From the NCBI GenBank assembly GCA_001949185.1, contig BDGG01000001.1, forward strand, positions 784,223 through 848,222: 64,000 bases of DNA. The letters run 5' to 3'. The notes below the pieces were generated by a model. It was not told the DNA's origin and did no database searches. It was given only the letters and a program-made list of their open reading frames with translations. Of the stretch, positions 32,961 to 43,950 are shown one piece after another (the stretch's first letter is position 1; each line of letters begins with the position of its first letter). Made by a program: the position numbers and the translations under genes. The DNA comes from Ramazzottius varieornatus. Its lineage: Eukaryota; Tardigrada; Eutardigrada; Parachela; Ramazzottiidae.

Positions 32961-33765
32961 GATGAATCAACATCTGATGGGGCACAAGTGCACGTTTGGC
33001 ACCGTTGAGCTGTTCAAGTGTTCAAGCCAATGAAACGAAACTTCTGGCAAAACAATCAGCCGCTTCGTGTTCGGATGGTAGAAAACCCAAGAAAGCACGG
33101 CAAGACCATGAAGCTGTCGAGATAATAGTAAGTTCCACACGTCCTCTGTCCTTGTTAGTAACTCCACCATTAGCAGTGTATAGTTCACCTCTCTACACTG
33201 TTTCAGCAGTTCCAGAGTGACGGAAAGAGTGGGAGAAGCGACGCAGTGGAACTGTTTGAACGCGATCGGTGTGTCTGTGAGCGCTGAGTAAATAAAGATT
33301 CTCATAAGCGATCCTGCCTGTCTGGTTCTGCTGCCCACTGGCCAGCTTGTCTGACCTCTTCTGTAGCCCACTGCCGACTTTCCCCAGTTAGCTATTTGAG
33401 GCCAAAGAGTTTCACGGCCTGAACCCTTTAGAGTGGCTTTGTTCATGTGATCGATGTGTTTACTGCCGACTTCGCGTGGTATCCAAGCTGTAGCATGAAA
33501 GCATATGCTATCGATTAGTCTGAATCACGGCAGACGAGGGAATGCTCAACTGTAAGACCAAGCAGACGCATTTCAAATCTAACCTGAAATGTCGTAGACT
33601 GCAGCAGAAAAGCATGCCCCTCTTTCAAACCACGCAATTCAGAGGCTGGCACAGCAGCACTGAATTACATGGCTGAGCTGGGTTCGCAAGCTCCCGTATA
33701 GGAATCGTGTTGTCTGCTAGATACTTTGCTTGCGCGGATTCTTCATATGTATATCACGAGAAACT
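32961..33765. other. Gap after the P-element relic
   Basis: May hold the last bit of that element (short ORF from 32996). The minus ORF at 32967-33446 is unsupported. No gene. Confidence 0.3.
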
Positions 33766-36700
33766 ATGGATAATCCGCCCGAAAAGAGCAACTGGAAGTC
33801 CTGGATACGTCCGTCTGTCGCTCTAAAATTTCTACAATTTGTAGTTCGCATGGAAGCTTGGACTAGTTCTCCATTCTTGTTGACTGTTTTGGCTATATTT
33901 AACATTATCCTCGGCGTTGTCAACGGTCTTCAGTCTTTGCGTTTTCCTGGTCTACCAGCAGAAACCCATTACAGAAACAAGTTCTTCTTCCATCTAATTT
34001 TTGGCTCAGCTTTCATCTTGTACGAGACACTTCGCCGAATTTATACCAAACCCGAAACTCAGAGGATCGACTGTAAAGCTGCGACAAAATTCGAATGGGA
34101 TATTACGGGCATTCCGCTGTTAAGCATCATATTACTGTTGATCATACGTTTCTACCCTAATGAACTATTGTGCGTTCCGCCTGCTTGTCCCAACTCCAAC
34201 GATAACGCTGTTTGGATTCAATCACGCACTTGGCCATTGTCTGCTCCAGAAATCGACTTACCTGCTATCCTGTATCGCGTAAGAATTTCGGGTATGAATA
34301 ATCCAGCCTTGTGTTTAAAGGCCAGACATATATATGCAAAATGGTGCATTCTCCGAGCGTACAACGCTGTCATCTGTTAATACAGTCTATATCAGCAAAG
34401 TTGATCCCTTCCACTAAGAGTTTCAATCAAAACTCCAGTTTTGCGCAATTAATTTCAGCCTTTTTGTGCTTGTAGTGTAGACTATTCCTCGGGTTGTAAA
34501 GTGCGTCATGGCTGATGCAGCCAGCACACGTACACGCAATTTGCCTAATTATCGGCCGGGACAGAATTATCGGCCACCGGCCGAGAGCGGCAGCGCATCG
34601 ATTGATTAGTTTGATTGCTCAGATTCAGCTGGCAGCCGTCGCTTTCGACCGGTGGCCAGTAACTTTGTCCCGGCCGATGATTAGGCAAATTGAGTGTACT
34701 TGTGGTTTTGACACAACGGAAAGTGCAAAGGGAGCGAAACGTGCCCTTTATGAAAAACAGTCTTGTAAATCGAAAACTTAAGATCTCCGATCGAAATTTG
34801 TTTAACTGTGTGACGTACATTTTGGTTTAACATAGCAATGCCAGAAACCCCAAATTTTCGGAACTTTTAGGTCTCTGTCTCTGAGCAATCGACGATTTAC
34901 CGGGTTTTCCATTGTATTTGGCCGAGTGCGGGAAATCCGAATTCCGCTTTCGGGCTCAATCAAACTCGGTGCCATTTTCACCGAAGGTGAAGAACTGCCA
35001 GTTCTAGCAGCTCTGCACGGTGATCAGATTCGTTACCGTGTCTCCAGAAGTTTTCTCGTGGATATGGGAAAACGTCACGGAGCAGGCTACACGGGGTACA
35101 ACCCATGGATGGAGAAATGCCCACTGCTTTTCTCAGCACCGTCCTTTTCAAATACGTCTTTCATGTATCGATGGTGGAGGGGTCTGCCCTTTTTTAGATA
35201 TTTAACACAGCGCTGAAAGTTTTTCGGTGTCAGTGGAAACCTAGTTGAAAAGCTGTTTTTGAGACATTTTGGACGACCTCGGTTCAGCTGACTGGAGTCT
35301 CCAGAAGACTATTTGAAAATTCAGAATTTATACCGCACTAGATGGAGAATTTATATAGCTCTGGATTGATACCAAAACATGCATACAAAACGTTTCGCGC
35401 AACTGAGCTGAGCTCTGAGGTTTTTCTGACGACCAGTGTGGTGGTGCAGCAGGGTCGAAGTATTATTTTCGCCTACCCTAGTCCGTTTTAATTTTGCCTG
35501 TGACTCATGGAGCCCGACGCTTCCATTGAGCCACCGCACACAACGTATAAAAACGATTGGGGATTCCGATGAAATTAAGTGGGATGGGTAAATTCTTGTT
35601 TGGTGGGAGCACGGGACTTTCCAAGTAAAGGGATCAACTTTTACTGATACAGACTGCATGTAAGGTAAGTTTATCCCTGCTGTTGTACATGGCGTGGCTC
35701 GGTACGTATCATTATTCTTCTCCTCCCCAATTATCCGCCGTAATGCCAGCTCATTCTGCATCAACCACCTTGCTACGGTCGACGAATCTGGTTCTCAGAA
35801 TTCTAACCTGCGTACTTTTTGAATTTCAGTCCTGACATTCGGAACAACGTGGCTCGCTGGATGTGGCCAGATATTATCTCTTCTCGTTTGGTGTTCAGGT
35901 CGTGATCTGTCAGTTCGCAAGATGCTGCAATCTGCATCCTATGGCCGAGTGGATTTGACCATGTGGAGAGAATTGGATTTTAAACATTCCGCGCCGAAAA
36001 AATATCCGAATAAAGCTGATATTGCACTATTGTGCACGTCTCTGGGCACTGCATCCATCGCAATGCTGAATGTATTTGTCCTTAGACAAACGGACCAGCC
36101 GTGCCATCGTTCCGCTGATGCTCATCCTCTGATGAATGGCATATACATCAGCTTGATCCTATCGACTGGTATTCTTGGTGTAACGGGTGCAAGTTGGATA
36201 TGCGGGTACATTGCTAGTAGATTAAATACAACAGTGGACGCTTTAGGATGTGTATATCTAGCTCTGTATTTGACGTTAATGGATACAGTCCGAAGTAAAT
36301 ACGCTGTCTTCGCCTACCAGAAATATGGTGGAAACTTCGCTCGCGAAAATTCAGCAGGTTATAACTGCCTCGACTACTGGATGATGCTGTTCATTGGTAA
36401 ACAACACATACAACAAACAGTTTGTGATAAGAAAGCTCCGGGCCCTTTTTATTGACCATGCTGCTGCAAGGCCTTGACAAGACTTTTGTTCGCAAGTAAC
36501 AATCGTCACTCACTAGATAATTAGTCTCTGTTTCTAACAAAAGTGGTGGCTTAACTTTGATGCGTCGAGTGGAAGTATTGTTTGCTATTACAGGAACTCT
36601 CGCGGCATGTTTCTACAAGTCTATCCGAAGGATATTCATCACGCTGGAAGACCAGCGGATATCTGATATTGGCTCCATCGAAAAATGGCTATGTTGTTCC

Positions 36701-36790
36701 CAGAGCAGGAGTCTCGGTTTTCAGTCGTTGATGCAATACGTATACTGCTCGCTGACAGGTTCGGGTTCGGTAAAACATGATTTACCGTGA
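33766..36790 (+). CDS. Uncharacterised multi-pass membrane protein with internal repeat
   Basis: Not recognised. Exons that join in phase: 33766-34291 (donor CGG|GTATGA), 35830-36396 (ATTG|GTAAAC) and 36594-36790. Start MDNPPEKSNWKSW. Predicted TM segments: LLTVLAIFNIILGVV, FHLIFGSAFILY, IPLLSIILLLIIRF, TFGTTWLAGCGQILSLLVW, GTASIAMLNVFVL, YISLILSTGILGVTGASWI and CVYLALYLTLM. An internal duplication is visible: FILYETLRRIYTKPETQRID in exon 1 and ACFYKSIRRIFITLEDQRIS in exon 3. This suggests a two-repeat polytopic protein, perhaps receptor- or transporter-like. Intron 1 is unusually long (1.5 kb) and holds a MITE and an unrelated ORF. The 3' end may extend further, since a GTAAAA donor-like site precedes the stop. 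Confidence 0.55.
34530..34698. mobile_element. Short hairpin MITE (intronic)
   Basis: GTACACGCAATTTGCCTAAT at the left and the inverted ATTAGGCAAATTGAGTGTAC at the right; inner arms CGGCCGGGACA / TGTCCCGGCCG and GGCCACCGG / CCGGTGGCC are also paired. About 170 bp with roughly 60-bp imperfect arms. Confidence 0.75.
34926..35216 (+). other. Unassigned ORF inside intron 1 of the membrane protein gene
   Basis: 96 codons. Contains SIKLGAIFTEGEELPVLAAL, weakly reminiscent of the start of the ligand-binding N-terminal domain of ionotropic glutamate receptors, but nothing else of that family is visible. No ATG-supported start or splice partner. May be a gene fragment or chance. Confidence 0.2.
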
Positions 36791-38564
36791 CACGGAGTAT
36801 GGACGGCGGAATGGTCACCGGTCACATACTGCATTTAGTGTTCTGGGAGCCGTTGTAATTGACCGGCTGAATTTCGTTGGAAAACCCATTATTTGCGGAA
36901 GAACGGACCGCCTTCTCCTTCCTCACAGCCGTCACAGCCACTGATCACGCGACAGTCGACGGACCGCCTCCGAGTAGGAAGGCTTTTTCTGACGGCACTA
37001 TATGCAAAGGCCAGCTTTTCCGCTTCTCCTTATTTACGCTGTTCCCGTTGCCATGTAGTTTGAGATTCCCACCCACTCTCTTCCTACTGGTTGTTAAGTT
37101 TTTTCAATTTTTTCTTGACCCGTCGCCGAGAGGGTTTGCAAACTTACGCGTAAACACGCATAGTCACCGTTGCCTACACCAGCCTTATTCGGTAGGTTCC
37201 TGCCACCGGATTGCATTAAACCTATGTCCCCGAGTACCTCCTCTTTCGGACAGTCCGCTCGCCGGGCGCCGGCGCAGTACCAAACATAATCTGAGAGCTA
37301 ACAAAGATCAAGTCAATGCACTTCATTCGATCGTCTTAAAGTCTTAGACTTCCGTATCCGAAAATCACTGAGCAACAGCTTTGTCAATGCCGAAACATAG
37401 GCTCGGTACGTGTATATACAACCCGTTCCAGCCAACCTGCTACCACCAGGCATTTTGACGAGAAAAACTTCAAATGGCTAAATCCCCGCTCATGCTTTCC
37501 CTTTCTCTATACGAGGAGAAAGGTCCTACTTTGCTCACCATACGTCACGAGCTATACGCAGGCTTCTTAGGCTTTGTGACGTAGCCGTGACATACATTGG
37601 CAAAGTTGTACGCTGAGCAAAGTAAGACCTTGCTCCTCGTACAACCTTTTAAGCTACTTCGAATGAGTCATACTTTATCTTGTCCTGAGAAGCAGCTCTA
37701 AAAACTTGACTTGCACGACTTCCGGTGGGGAAGACCTCGCCGTGAATGAGATGCAGCCTGCCGGATTCCAGGTTTGGGCTCTCGTGCCTAAATAAATGTG
37801 AACGGACTCACAGCTACGTTAGTAGTCGGGAAAAATCGAGAAAGGGGGGAAAAGGTTCGAACGAACTTGGCAAACGATCTAAAACCGTCGAATCTGGCCG
37901 TTTTGTCGGGAAACCTTATTTCGGGCACTGGAGTGCTGCTAAACCGACCAGTCAGTTGCAATCGGCATACCATAAAATCTGCTTACTCATAATTAAGGCT
38001 GTCCGGGGTAACACCAGCCCGCCTGTGGTCATGGAGGTCCTAAGTTCGACTCAACCGGCATAAATTTTTATTTGAGTTTTCCTTTGATTTTTCATGTTTG
38101 CTTTGTTTCTTTCCATATCTAAACGTGGTTTTTCATTTCTAGTGATGGCGCGGTTGCGCAAGAGTTTCCGTCGTTTTCTTTCCCTGATTGGACTTTCGTC
38201 CACTCGGTATAGATGTAACCCGTAAATGGTCACCGGATGTACAGCCCTTCCCAGTTCCGTTCCCACGTAATCAATCAAGAGATTGATCATGTGTTTTCGA
38301 TCCCAGTGCTGGTCGGTTTAGCAGCTCATCACTGATTTCGGGCGAAATTTCTAGCAGATTCGTGCTTCCAACCTATTTTCATGTAGCTCGGTTGCCTTCT
38401 AATTGTTCTGAACAACGGTACCCCGAGATATCAACGGAAAACCAAAAAGTTTTTCTAAAACGGTCCACGAAACGGCAAAAGTTGGTGCATTTGTCACTTC
38501 GCTCCTCGTTGACTTTAGTTTCGATCCTGACATTCTGTAGACAGATTCTTAGCCAGTATTAGAC
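36791..38564. other. Gene-poor stretch with hairpin repeats
   Basis: No supportable gene; the plus ORF 36877-37347 has no features. A hairpin element is at 37508-37648. A tRNA-like GTTCGACTC near 38045 lacks a foldable partner. Confidence 0.4.
37508..37648. mobile_element. Short hairpin MITE
   Basis: TACGAGGAGAAAGGTCCTACTTTGCTC on the left pairs with GAGCAAAGTAAGACCTTGCTCCTCGTA on the right; inner CGTCAC/GTGACG also pair. About 140 bp. No ORF. Confidence 0.7.
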
Positions 38565-38872
38565 TAGACTTAGCCAAAGTTTGGCTAGAGCCAATGGCTA
38601 CTTTCGAAGTAGCCATGGCTAGTTGAAAATTAGCCATTGGCTACTTCGGAAAGTAGCCAAAGTGACCTTTTGGCTACTGTTTCACAGTAAAAGTAGCCAA
38701 TTGGCTACTAACCATTGGCTACTAACCATTGGCTACTTACCGTAAAAAAGTAGCCAAAGTGACCTTTTGGCTACTTTCCAAAGTAGCCAATGGCTACTTT
38801 TCAACTAGCTATGGCTCGAAAGTAGCCATTGGCTCTAGCCAAACTTTGGCCAGGTCCAGTCTAGCCGGTATT
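38565..38872. repeat. ~310-bp fold-back palindrome made of GTAGCCA/TGGCTAC units
   Basis: The outer arms TAGACTTAGCCAAAGTTTGGCTAGAGCCAATGG and CCATTGGCTCTAGCCAAACTTTGGCC... are inverted, and complementarity continues inward with AGTAGCCAAAGTGACCTTTTGGCTACT in both arms. Each arm is itself built from short palindromes such as AGTAGCCAATGGCTACT, and the centre has a tandem repeat CCATTGGCTACTAA. The structure is therefore a palindrome of palindromes. No ORF of note. It resembles a fold-back element or an expanded hairpin array. Confidence 0.85.
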
Positions 38873-38974
38873 TTTCCTGGACGTAGCAAAAAGCTTAGCA
38901 AACCAGGGAAGACCAGTTTCGAGGTCGAGAAATGATCGACTCAAGACAGCAATGGTTTTCTGAATGGTAGCAAG
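38873..38974. other. Short spacer between fold-back and composite element
   Basis: About 100 bp, no feature seen. Confidence 0.3.
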
Positions 38975-40538
38975 CCCGGTTGGCAGCGCCTTAAAAGCCT
39001 TGAATCTGCCCAAATAAGAACTGGGCCACGTCGGGGTTTTATTTTGGGGCTATTTGGTGGCTATTTGATGCACGTCAGGAACTTTCATGTCCCATAAACT
39101 TGAGTTTTTTAGGTTTTTCTGAGGTGCAATAGAAACCGTAGGGAATGCAACGGACGCGTCTATGGTAGTAGGTGCGGAAGTATGACTTGTTACTCTTCGG
39201 AACACGTCAACTTCAAAAGCTAATGGTTACACTCCCCCTTGTTCTTTTGCCAGAATGTTTTTTTCTTTCACTGTGCCAACTTCTAACCATCGTTTGGCGT
39301 TCTACTGCTGAGTTTCTCAGCTCCGCGGCGAAGCAGGAATAATTTTGTCTCAATCGAGGATAACCAGATTTTTGGGTCATTCAAGACTGTGAATTTTTTC
39401 GAGGCGCCAACGCATCCCAAACGGGCTAGGAGATATGCTTCATTTTTTGAAAGAAAGCAGCTAACAAGTGTACTGTAGGAGATCAGGTAAATCATCTCCG
39501 CTCTTGAGATTTTCTGCTCGGAAGTCCTACGGAAGACCGAGGTGGGGGCGGACTACAACGTGCTCGGAGAGATTGTTGAATCCGATTCTCCCCGAACTTC
39601 TGTGAAATCGTTACGAGACCTTGTAGAGTCCCAGGAAGTCCTCGCCGGACATTTAGACAAAACGGGAAGGCAAAAGAATTGGGGAATCGGATGCCCCGTT
39701 CATCTCGCGCACTCTAGAAATAACGCAGAGTTTTACCTTTCCCTACCCTCCCGGTTTTGAACCTGAGCGTACCATTCTCCGACCGCATTGTCCCCGGTAA
39801 CAATAAATAAGCTCTATACGCCGTCCAGAAGCAAAAATAGGAATGTTTGAAAAGAGCGGAAGTACGGCAGAAAATTTCGAATCGTGTGCGGTATCAAAGA
39901 AAAATTGTGGTTACTGTCCTATTGCTATCCTACAATCCAGACCGCTATAAAATCGTCCTGATTGGCGTAACGATAGCCGCCAACTAGACCTCTCTGGAAC
40001 GGGGAAGAATGATAGAGAAGCTTGCCGTTCACTAAACGAAATTATTCGGTCGACTCACAGCACCACTGTTGCAAGTCAGCTCTGGAGTGCACACTGAACA
40101 AAAAGCTTCCGCAAAACTGCAGGAGGCGCGACTGGAAACTCTCCTTCACATATCAGGAAGAGTGGACCTGATACTGAAGGATTATCACCATGTAGCAAAA
40201 TTATTGCACCTCTAGCGAGAAAGAAAAATTTCCTCCAGAGGCCGCAAAATTTGGCGGCGAAGAGATTATTTTTTCTTTTCCCTTATATTCTTACAGTTGA
40301 GCCACCGACGCGCCACCGAAAGAATGACTGAAGTACCTTGCTAGTACGGGTGGATAACTTGATCAAAAATACCGAGGTTTGAAGTCAGGTAAATTATTTG
40401 AAAATCTTCGGAGGAGGAGTAACAAGCCATACTTCCGCACCTAATAAGACGCCCTATTCCGTTCTGTGCCTGCCATGCACTCAGCAGGCACGAAATAGGA
40501 AACATAGGACGCTGGTTTTTCCTAATTGGCACTTTAGC
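38975..40538. mobile_element. MITE family C, copy interrupted by another element
   Basis: Left part (38975-39167) and right part (40445-40538) match, in reverse orientation, the two halves of the contiguous 420-bp element at 49034-49456. Shared blocks are TTGGCAGCGC, AACTGGGCCACGTCGGGGTT, ACGTCAGGAACTTTCATGTCCC, GGAATGCAACGGACGCGTCTATGGTA and CGCTGGTTTTTCCTAA. The intervening 1.28 kb is a separate insertion. Confidence 0.8.
39168..40444. mobile_element. Element nested in MITE family C
   Basis: Terminal inverted repeats TAGGTGCGGAAGTATGACTTGTTACTC (left) and GAGTAACAAGCCATACTTCCGCACCTA (right). The uninterrupted copy reads ...CTATGGTAAGACG..., while here it is CTATGGTA-[insert]-TAAGACG, so a TA duplication is likely. 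Length about 1.28 kb. ORFs inside (for example 39542-39760) do not look like a transposase, so it is non-autonomous or decayed. Confidence 0.75.
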
Positions 40539-40582
40539 TCATGGAGACATTTTGGTCCTTTCCCTAGATGTTCCCTAGAGGC

Positions 40583-40765
40583 TCATGCCAACAAGACCCC
40601 GATCACAATCAGGGCAATCTGACCTGGCGTGAGTCCTCCGGGATCCTGTTGGGATGGGGTGGTGGCAGGAACCTCGGGGATAGGTGTGCTGTTGGTCGGC
40701 AGAGTGGTGGACGACCCGCTCGTGGTCATTGCGACCGTCGTCGTGGTGGCCAGGTCGACAACTAA
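40583..40765 (-). CDS. Possible terminal exon: Thr/Ser/Pro-rich with hydrophobic C-terminus
   Basis: After a TTTTTAG acceptor (minus) the frame reads VDLATTTTVAMTTSGSSTTL, then a Pro/Thr region, and ends PGQIALIVIGVLLA-stop. A mucin-like segment followed by a short C-terminal hydrophobic run fits the end of a cell-surface or GPI-anchored protein. No upstream exon could be placed with confidence, so it may be a relic. Confidence 0.3.
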   Translation of the reverse strand, partial: LVVDLATTTTVAMTTSGSSTTLPTNSTPIPEVPATTPSQQDPGGLTPGQIALIVIGVLLA

Positions 40766-40811
40766 AAACAAATCGTTTAAGTTGTCGCGGTGTCAGGCAT
40801 TATGATAACAA

Positions 40812-40867
40812 GCGGCGAAATACTTTCATTGCATACTTTAACGCATGCAATGAAGGTACTTCGCCGC
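40812..40867. repeat. Imperfect 24-bp hairpin
   Basis: GCGGCGAAATACTTTCATTGCAT pairs with ATGCAATGAAGGTACTTCGCCGC across an approximately 10-nt loop. Confidence 0.75.
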
Positions 40868-41820
40868 GTATTTGTAAGGGAAAGCTATGTGACACCCATC
40901 CAACTTCTTGGGTACTTTTGCTGCATCCAGCGAACCCAAGTACAAGCCCGCCCAGGCCAACTTGCTACCACACATAAAATTGAAGTGTTCTCGACCCGAT
41001 CATCGTCCAGCTTCCAACCTATTTTTCCTTGATTCAACATACTGTTTGCCATCTCTCGCTGGATAATCTGTCGGAATAGACATAGTACTAAAAAAAAAAG
41101 CGAGGCGAAGAATGCGAGGCGAAAAAATTAGAACTAGATCTGAGCTACAGAAAAGTGTGTCGAAAAGATGAATCCGTCGTTCGGAACCGGAGCTACAAAT
41201 TTTCCCGCAAAACGGTTTTTCCGGCAAAGTGGCGGAGTTCCCTAGTTTCAATTCATAGCTGAGCTAGTTCGATGTCCCTATGGCCGTTCCTGCTTTTTAC
41301 TGACAACTCAGATACTCATAGGTGTACTGTCCTCAGACTGGGGATCGTAGCTCGCACCGAGAATTCTGGAAACTGTATTTCAGTAGCAGCGACATGTCTT
41401 ACCCACCTTCGGTCGTATCAGAAAGAATTTCAAAGCTATTTCTTAGTGTAAGCACAGGAGTTCTGTGCTAATCGAAACAGCTTGAAAAGTTTTCTGGACA
41501 TCGTGAACGTGTGCGCGGAAAAGATGCACTCTGAATTTTTTAACGTGAAAAGTCCAGGTGGTAGCAAGTTGGCCCGGGCAGGATATATTTTGGCGTTGTT
41601 AGCCTGGTAGGTCCCAGGCAGCATAATAAAAATCTTTGCCCATATTGCATCCAGATACGCCACACTTGAGCAACGCCGCATTTTCCGCGCATTATTTGCA
41701 GACTTCACTGCGTGCCTGTCTTAACATCTCAGCGAAGTTTTTGTATCAGCGAAGTTTTTGTATACGTAGTTATCCTTCACGAGATTAAAGTTAACAGTCC
41801 ACTTTATACTGTACACGCGC

Positions 41821-41972
41821 GTGGCCCAAATGTGAGCATGGACAAAACTGTGGGCCACGGAACGAAGACGGCACGGGCCAACCGGGGTTGACCAATCCAT
41901 TAAATCAATCGGAGCAGCGCCGCTTTCGCTCCGTGGCCCACAGTTGTGTTCATGCCCAGAAGTAGGCCCGTG
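41821..41972. mobile_element. Short hairpin MITE
   Basis: Left arm CATGGACAAAACTGTGGGCCACGGAACGAA, right arm TTCGCTCCGTGGCCCACAGTTGTGTTCATG; outer GTGGCCCA/TAGGCCCG-like ends also pair loosely. About 150 bp. Confidence 0.7.
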
Positions 41973-42186
41973 TACTGGTAGTTACGTTCAAAAACCGGTC
42001 AGAATGGCTAACAGGTAAAAAGAAAATTTCGGCCAGCCAGAGGCTGGCCTCACGAGGCTGCTACTTTTGCTTCCATTTTCCCAGCTATTTTCCCAGCCTG
42101 TCGAGGCTGAGAATTTGGACATTGGGACAGGCTGAGCCTCGTCAGCCTTATGGGTCAACGCGCCCCTGATCGACTCATCGTACAAA

Positions 42187-42326
42187 GCCAGCATACCCGA
42201 GCTGCTGACTATCGTCGTGCACGAACTCACTGTGGTGTCGATCAACTAATCACTCATAATCTTTGGCAGCATTCAAGCCAATCAAAAGCGCACGGCGATA
42301 GTCAGCAGCTCGTGTATGAAAGCCGG
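42187..42326. mobile_element. Short hairpin MITE
   Basis: GAGCTGCTGACTATCGTCGTGC on the left pairs with GCACGGCGATAGTCAGCAGCTC on the right, around a roughly 70-bp interior containing GATCAAC and CAATCAA. No ORF. Confidence 0.7.
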
Positions 42327-43041
42327 TCAACGCAGCTCAGCATTGTACGCAGTGCCTTGCCCTGACGCACTCGCGCACTGACGTTATAGCCACGTGGTTC
42401 ATGGTCGCTATTAACCGCGCATTCACTCGTCACGGGTGTGATCAGTGCGGGACTTTACGAAAACAAGCATATGACACATAACGATAATTGAGTCTTGTCA
42501 AATGAGATTCGAGTTTCTCGACGAAATTCCGAATTGGCCTTCTTTGGCATGAGGTTGTAGAGAAAATTCAGGGCTATCGATTGAACCGCCTCGACAAGAA
42601 ATGTCGAGGTTACTTTTCGAGAAAATCAGTTTTGAGAATTCCTGTTTTTGTACGCTGGGTTTTTTCCCCTGGACGCATCCTGGACCTAATCGAACGACAA
42701 CATTGTGGGTCTCTGGATGCTACGAGAGGGTCACTAGACATTATTGATCTCTTGATTGATCAATCTATCGATACGTGCGATTATCCGCGGCGCTCGGCCA
42801 GGACGAGCTTGAAGCGAACCAGATAAGCTGTCAGAGCCTGTTTTATGGAAGAACGACAGAATAACCACAAGGTTTAGAAAACACAAAGGAGGATTTTGGT
42901 GGATAATTCCCGGCAGAGATACTGATACTGTCCGTAAAGCAGGCTGGCTGAACCATAACTAGAACAATGCAAGATGAGCTTGAAATTAAGCAGGCCAACT
43001 ACTGAACACAGAATGGACGAGATGCACGCGACAGACAGTCA

Positions 43042-43574
43042 TCAAGCAGTTTCAGGCTTGATGTCACGCATAGCGATTATGAGATCCTGATTATGCAGGC
43101 GCTCTCGTTGAGCTTTGTTGAAGAGGTAGTGGACCATATAGGCGAAGACGAAAATACCAAGCAGGAGAATGACCGCTAGAGCTCCGACGGCGAACTTGAG
43201 ATAAAGGTTTTCCAGTTCCATAGCGTCATTGTCTTTATCACCTTTGTGTTCCATAGTCTCAAAAAACTCTTTTGCGTATTCCGCTATCTTGGCACTTACG
43301 TGGTCGGCGTTGAGTGCTTTGTTCGTGTGGTGATTGTTGTTCACCATCTGTAAAGGATTCGTGCACTTTTAGCAAAAAATTTTTGGACAATTCGTACACG
43401 AAAATTGCAAAGGTTATGGTAACTCACGTCTTGAAGTCCTTCGATCATAGGAGCGACAAAAGGAAGGATGAAAGGTGTCATGCTTTGCATGATTGCCACT
43501 AAGTTGCCTTCAACAGGCATATTGGCCGACAATGCCAGTAGTCCAACGAAGATGAGGGCAAGCTTTCGGGCCAT
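43042..43574 (-). CDS. Small secreted or single-pass type I membrane protein
   Basis: Two exons on the minus strand. Exon 1, 43574 to about 43428, starts MARKLALIFVGLLALSANMP, a clear signal peptide, and ends GLQD|GTGAGT. Exon 2, about 43347 to 43042, follows CTTTACAG and reads MVNNNHHTNKALNADHV..., joining in phase 0. A strong TM helix (FAVGALAVILLLGIFVFAYMV) lies near the C-terminus with a short basic cytosolic tail (KAQRERLHNQDLIIAM) ending PETA-stop. Total about 150 residues. The helical ectodomain EYAKEFFETMEHKGDKDND is charged. No family recognised. The splice junction and composition make it a credible gene. Confidence 0.65.
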
Positions 43575-43950
43575 TCTGCTGAAAACAAATCCCGTATAGT
43601 CCTTCGTCAAAAGTTCCGATGAAAGAAACAATAACAAACGAAAATCTTTTGAAGAAGCTGGAAAATATATCGTTGCTCGAATATTGATCACAACATAGAC
43701 GAAGCAAAGTCAAACAGCGATATGGCAGTGGTCAAAGCGTTTGTTTGTTATCTCTGCTCATCCGAAGTTGCGCGCCTGGACCGCGTATATTCTTAAAACC
43801 TTATCTTCAATCATGGTCATCAAGGAAGAGTTTTGTCCATCTTGGGCATGCAGATCGCCGATGCGCGCGCGATGTTTACGCGTTTGAACTGGTGAAACTC
43901 TGTGGTTGGCTCAGTGTTTGTATTCACATTTGTAACATGCATGAAATAAA
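43575..43950. other. Divergent intergenic region
   Basis: Between the minus-strand membrane protein and the plus-strand BED-type ORF; would contain both promoters. No other feature seen. Confidence 0.35.

Larger units (their letters stand above)
40766..43041. other. MITE-rich intergenic region
   Basis: Holds several hairpin elements listed separately. It also has an inverted pair GGCCAACTTGCTACCAC (about 40949) and GTGGTAGCAAGTTGGCC (about 41560), and a segment near 42488-42522 that recurs inverted at about 48222-48256. No gene. Confidence 0.45.

Noticed and set aside
34926-35216. Ionotropic glutamate receptor gene
   Set aside because: Only a ~20-residue resemblance; no ligand-binding or TM domains nearby.
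36877-37347. 156-codon plus ORF
   Set aside because: No domain and overlaps repeat-rich DNA; composition does not look coding.
37985-38070. Possible tRNA or SINE because of GTTCGACTC followed by a T-run
   Set aside because: The T-stem and acceptor do not pair and no A-box is present at the right distance.
39542-39760. ORF inside the nested element as a transposase
   Set aside because: Only 72 codons with no catalytic motif.
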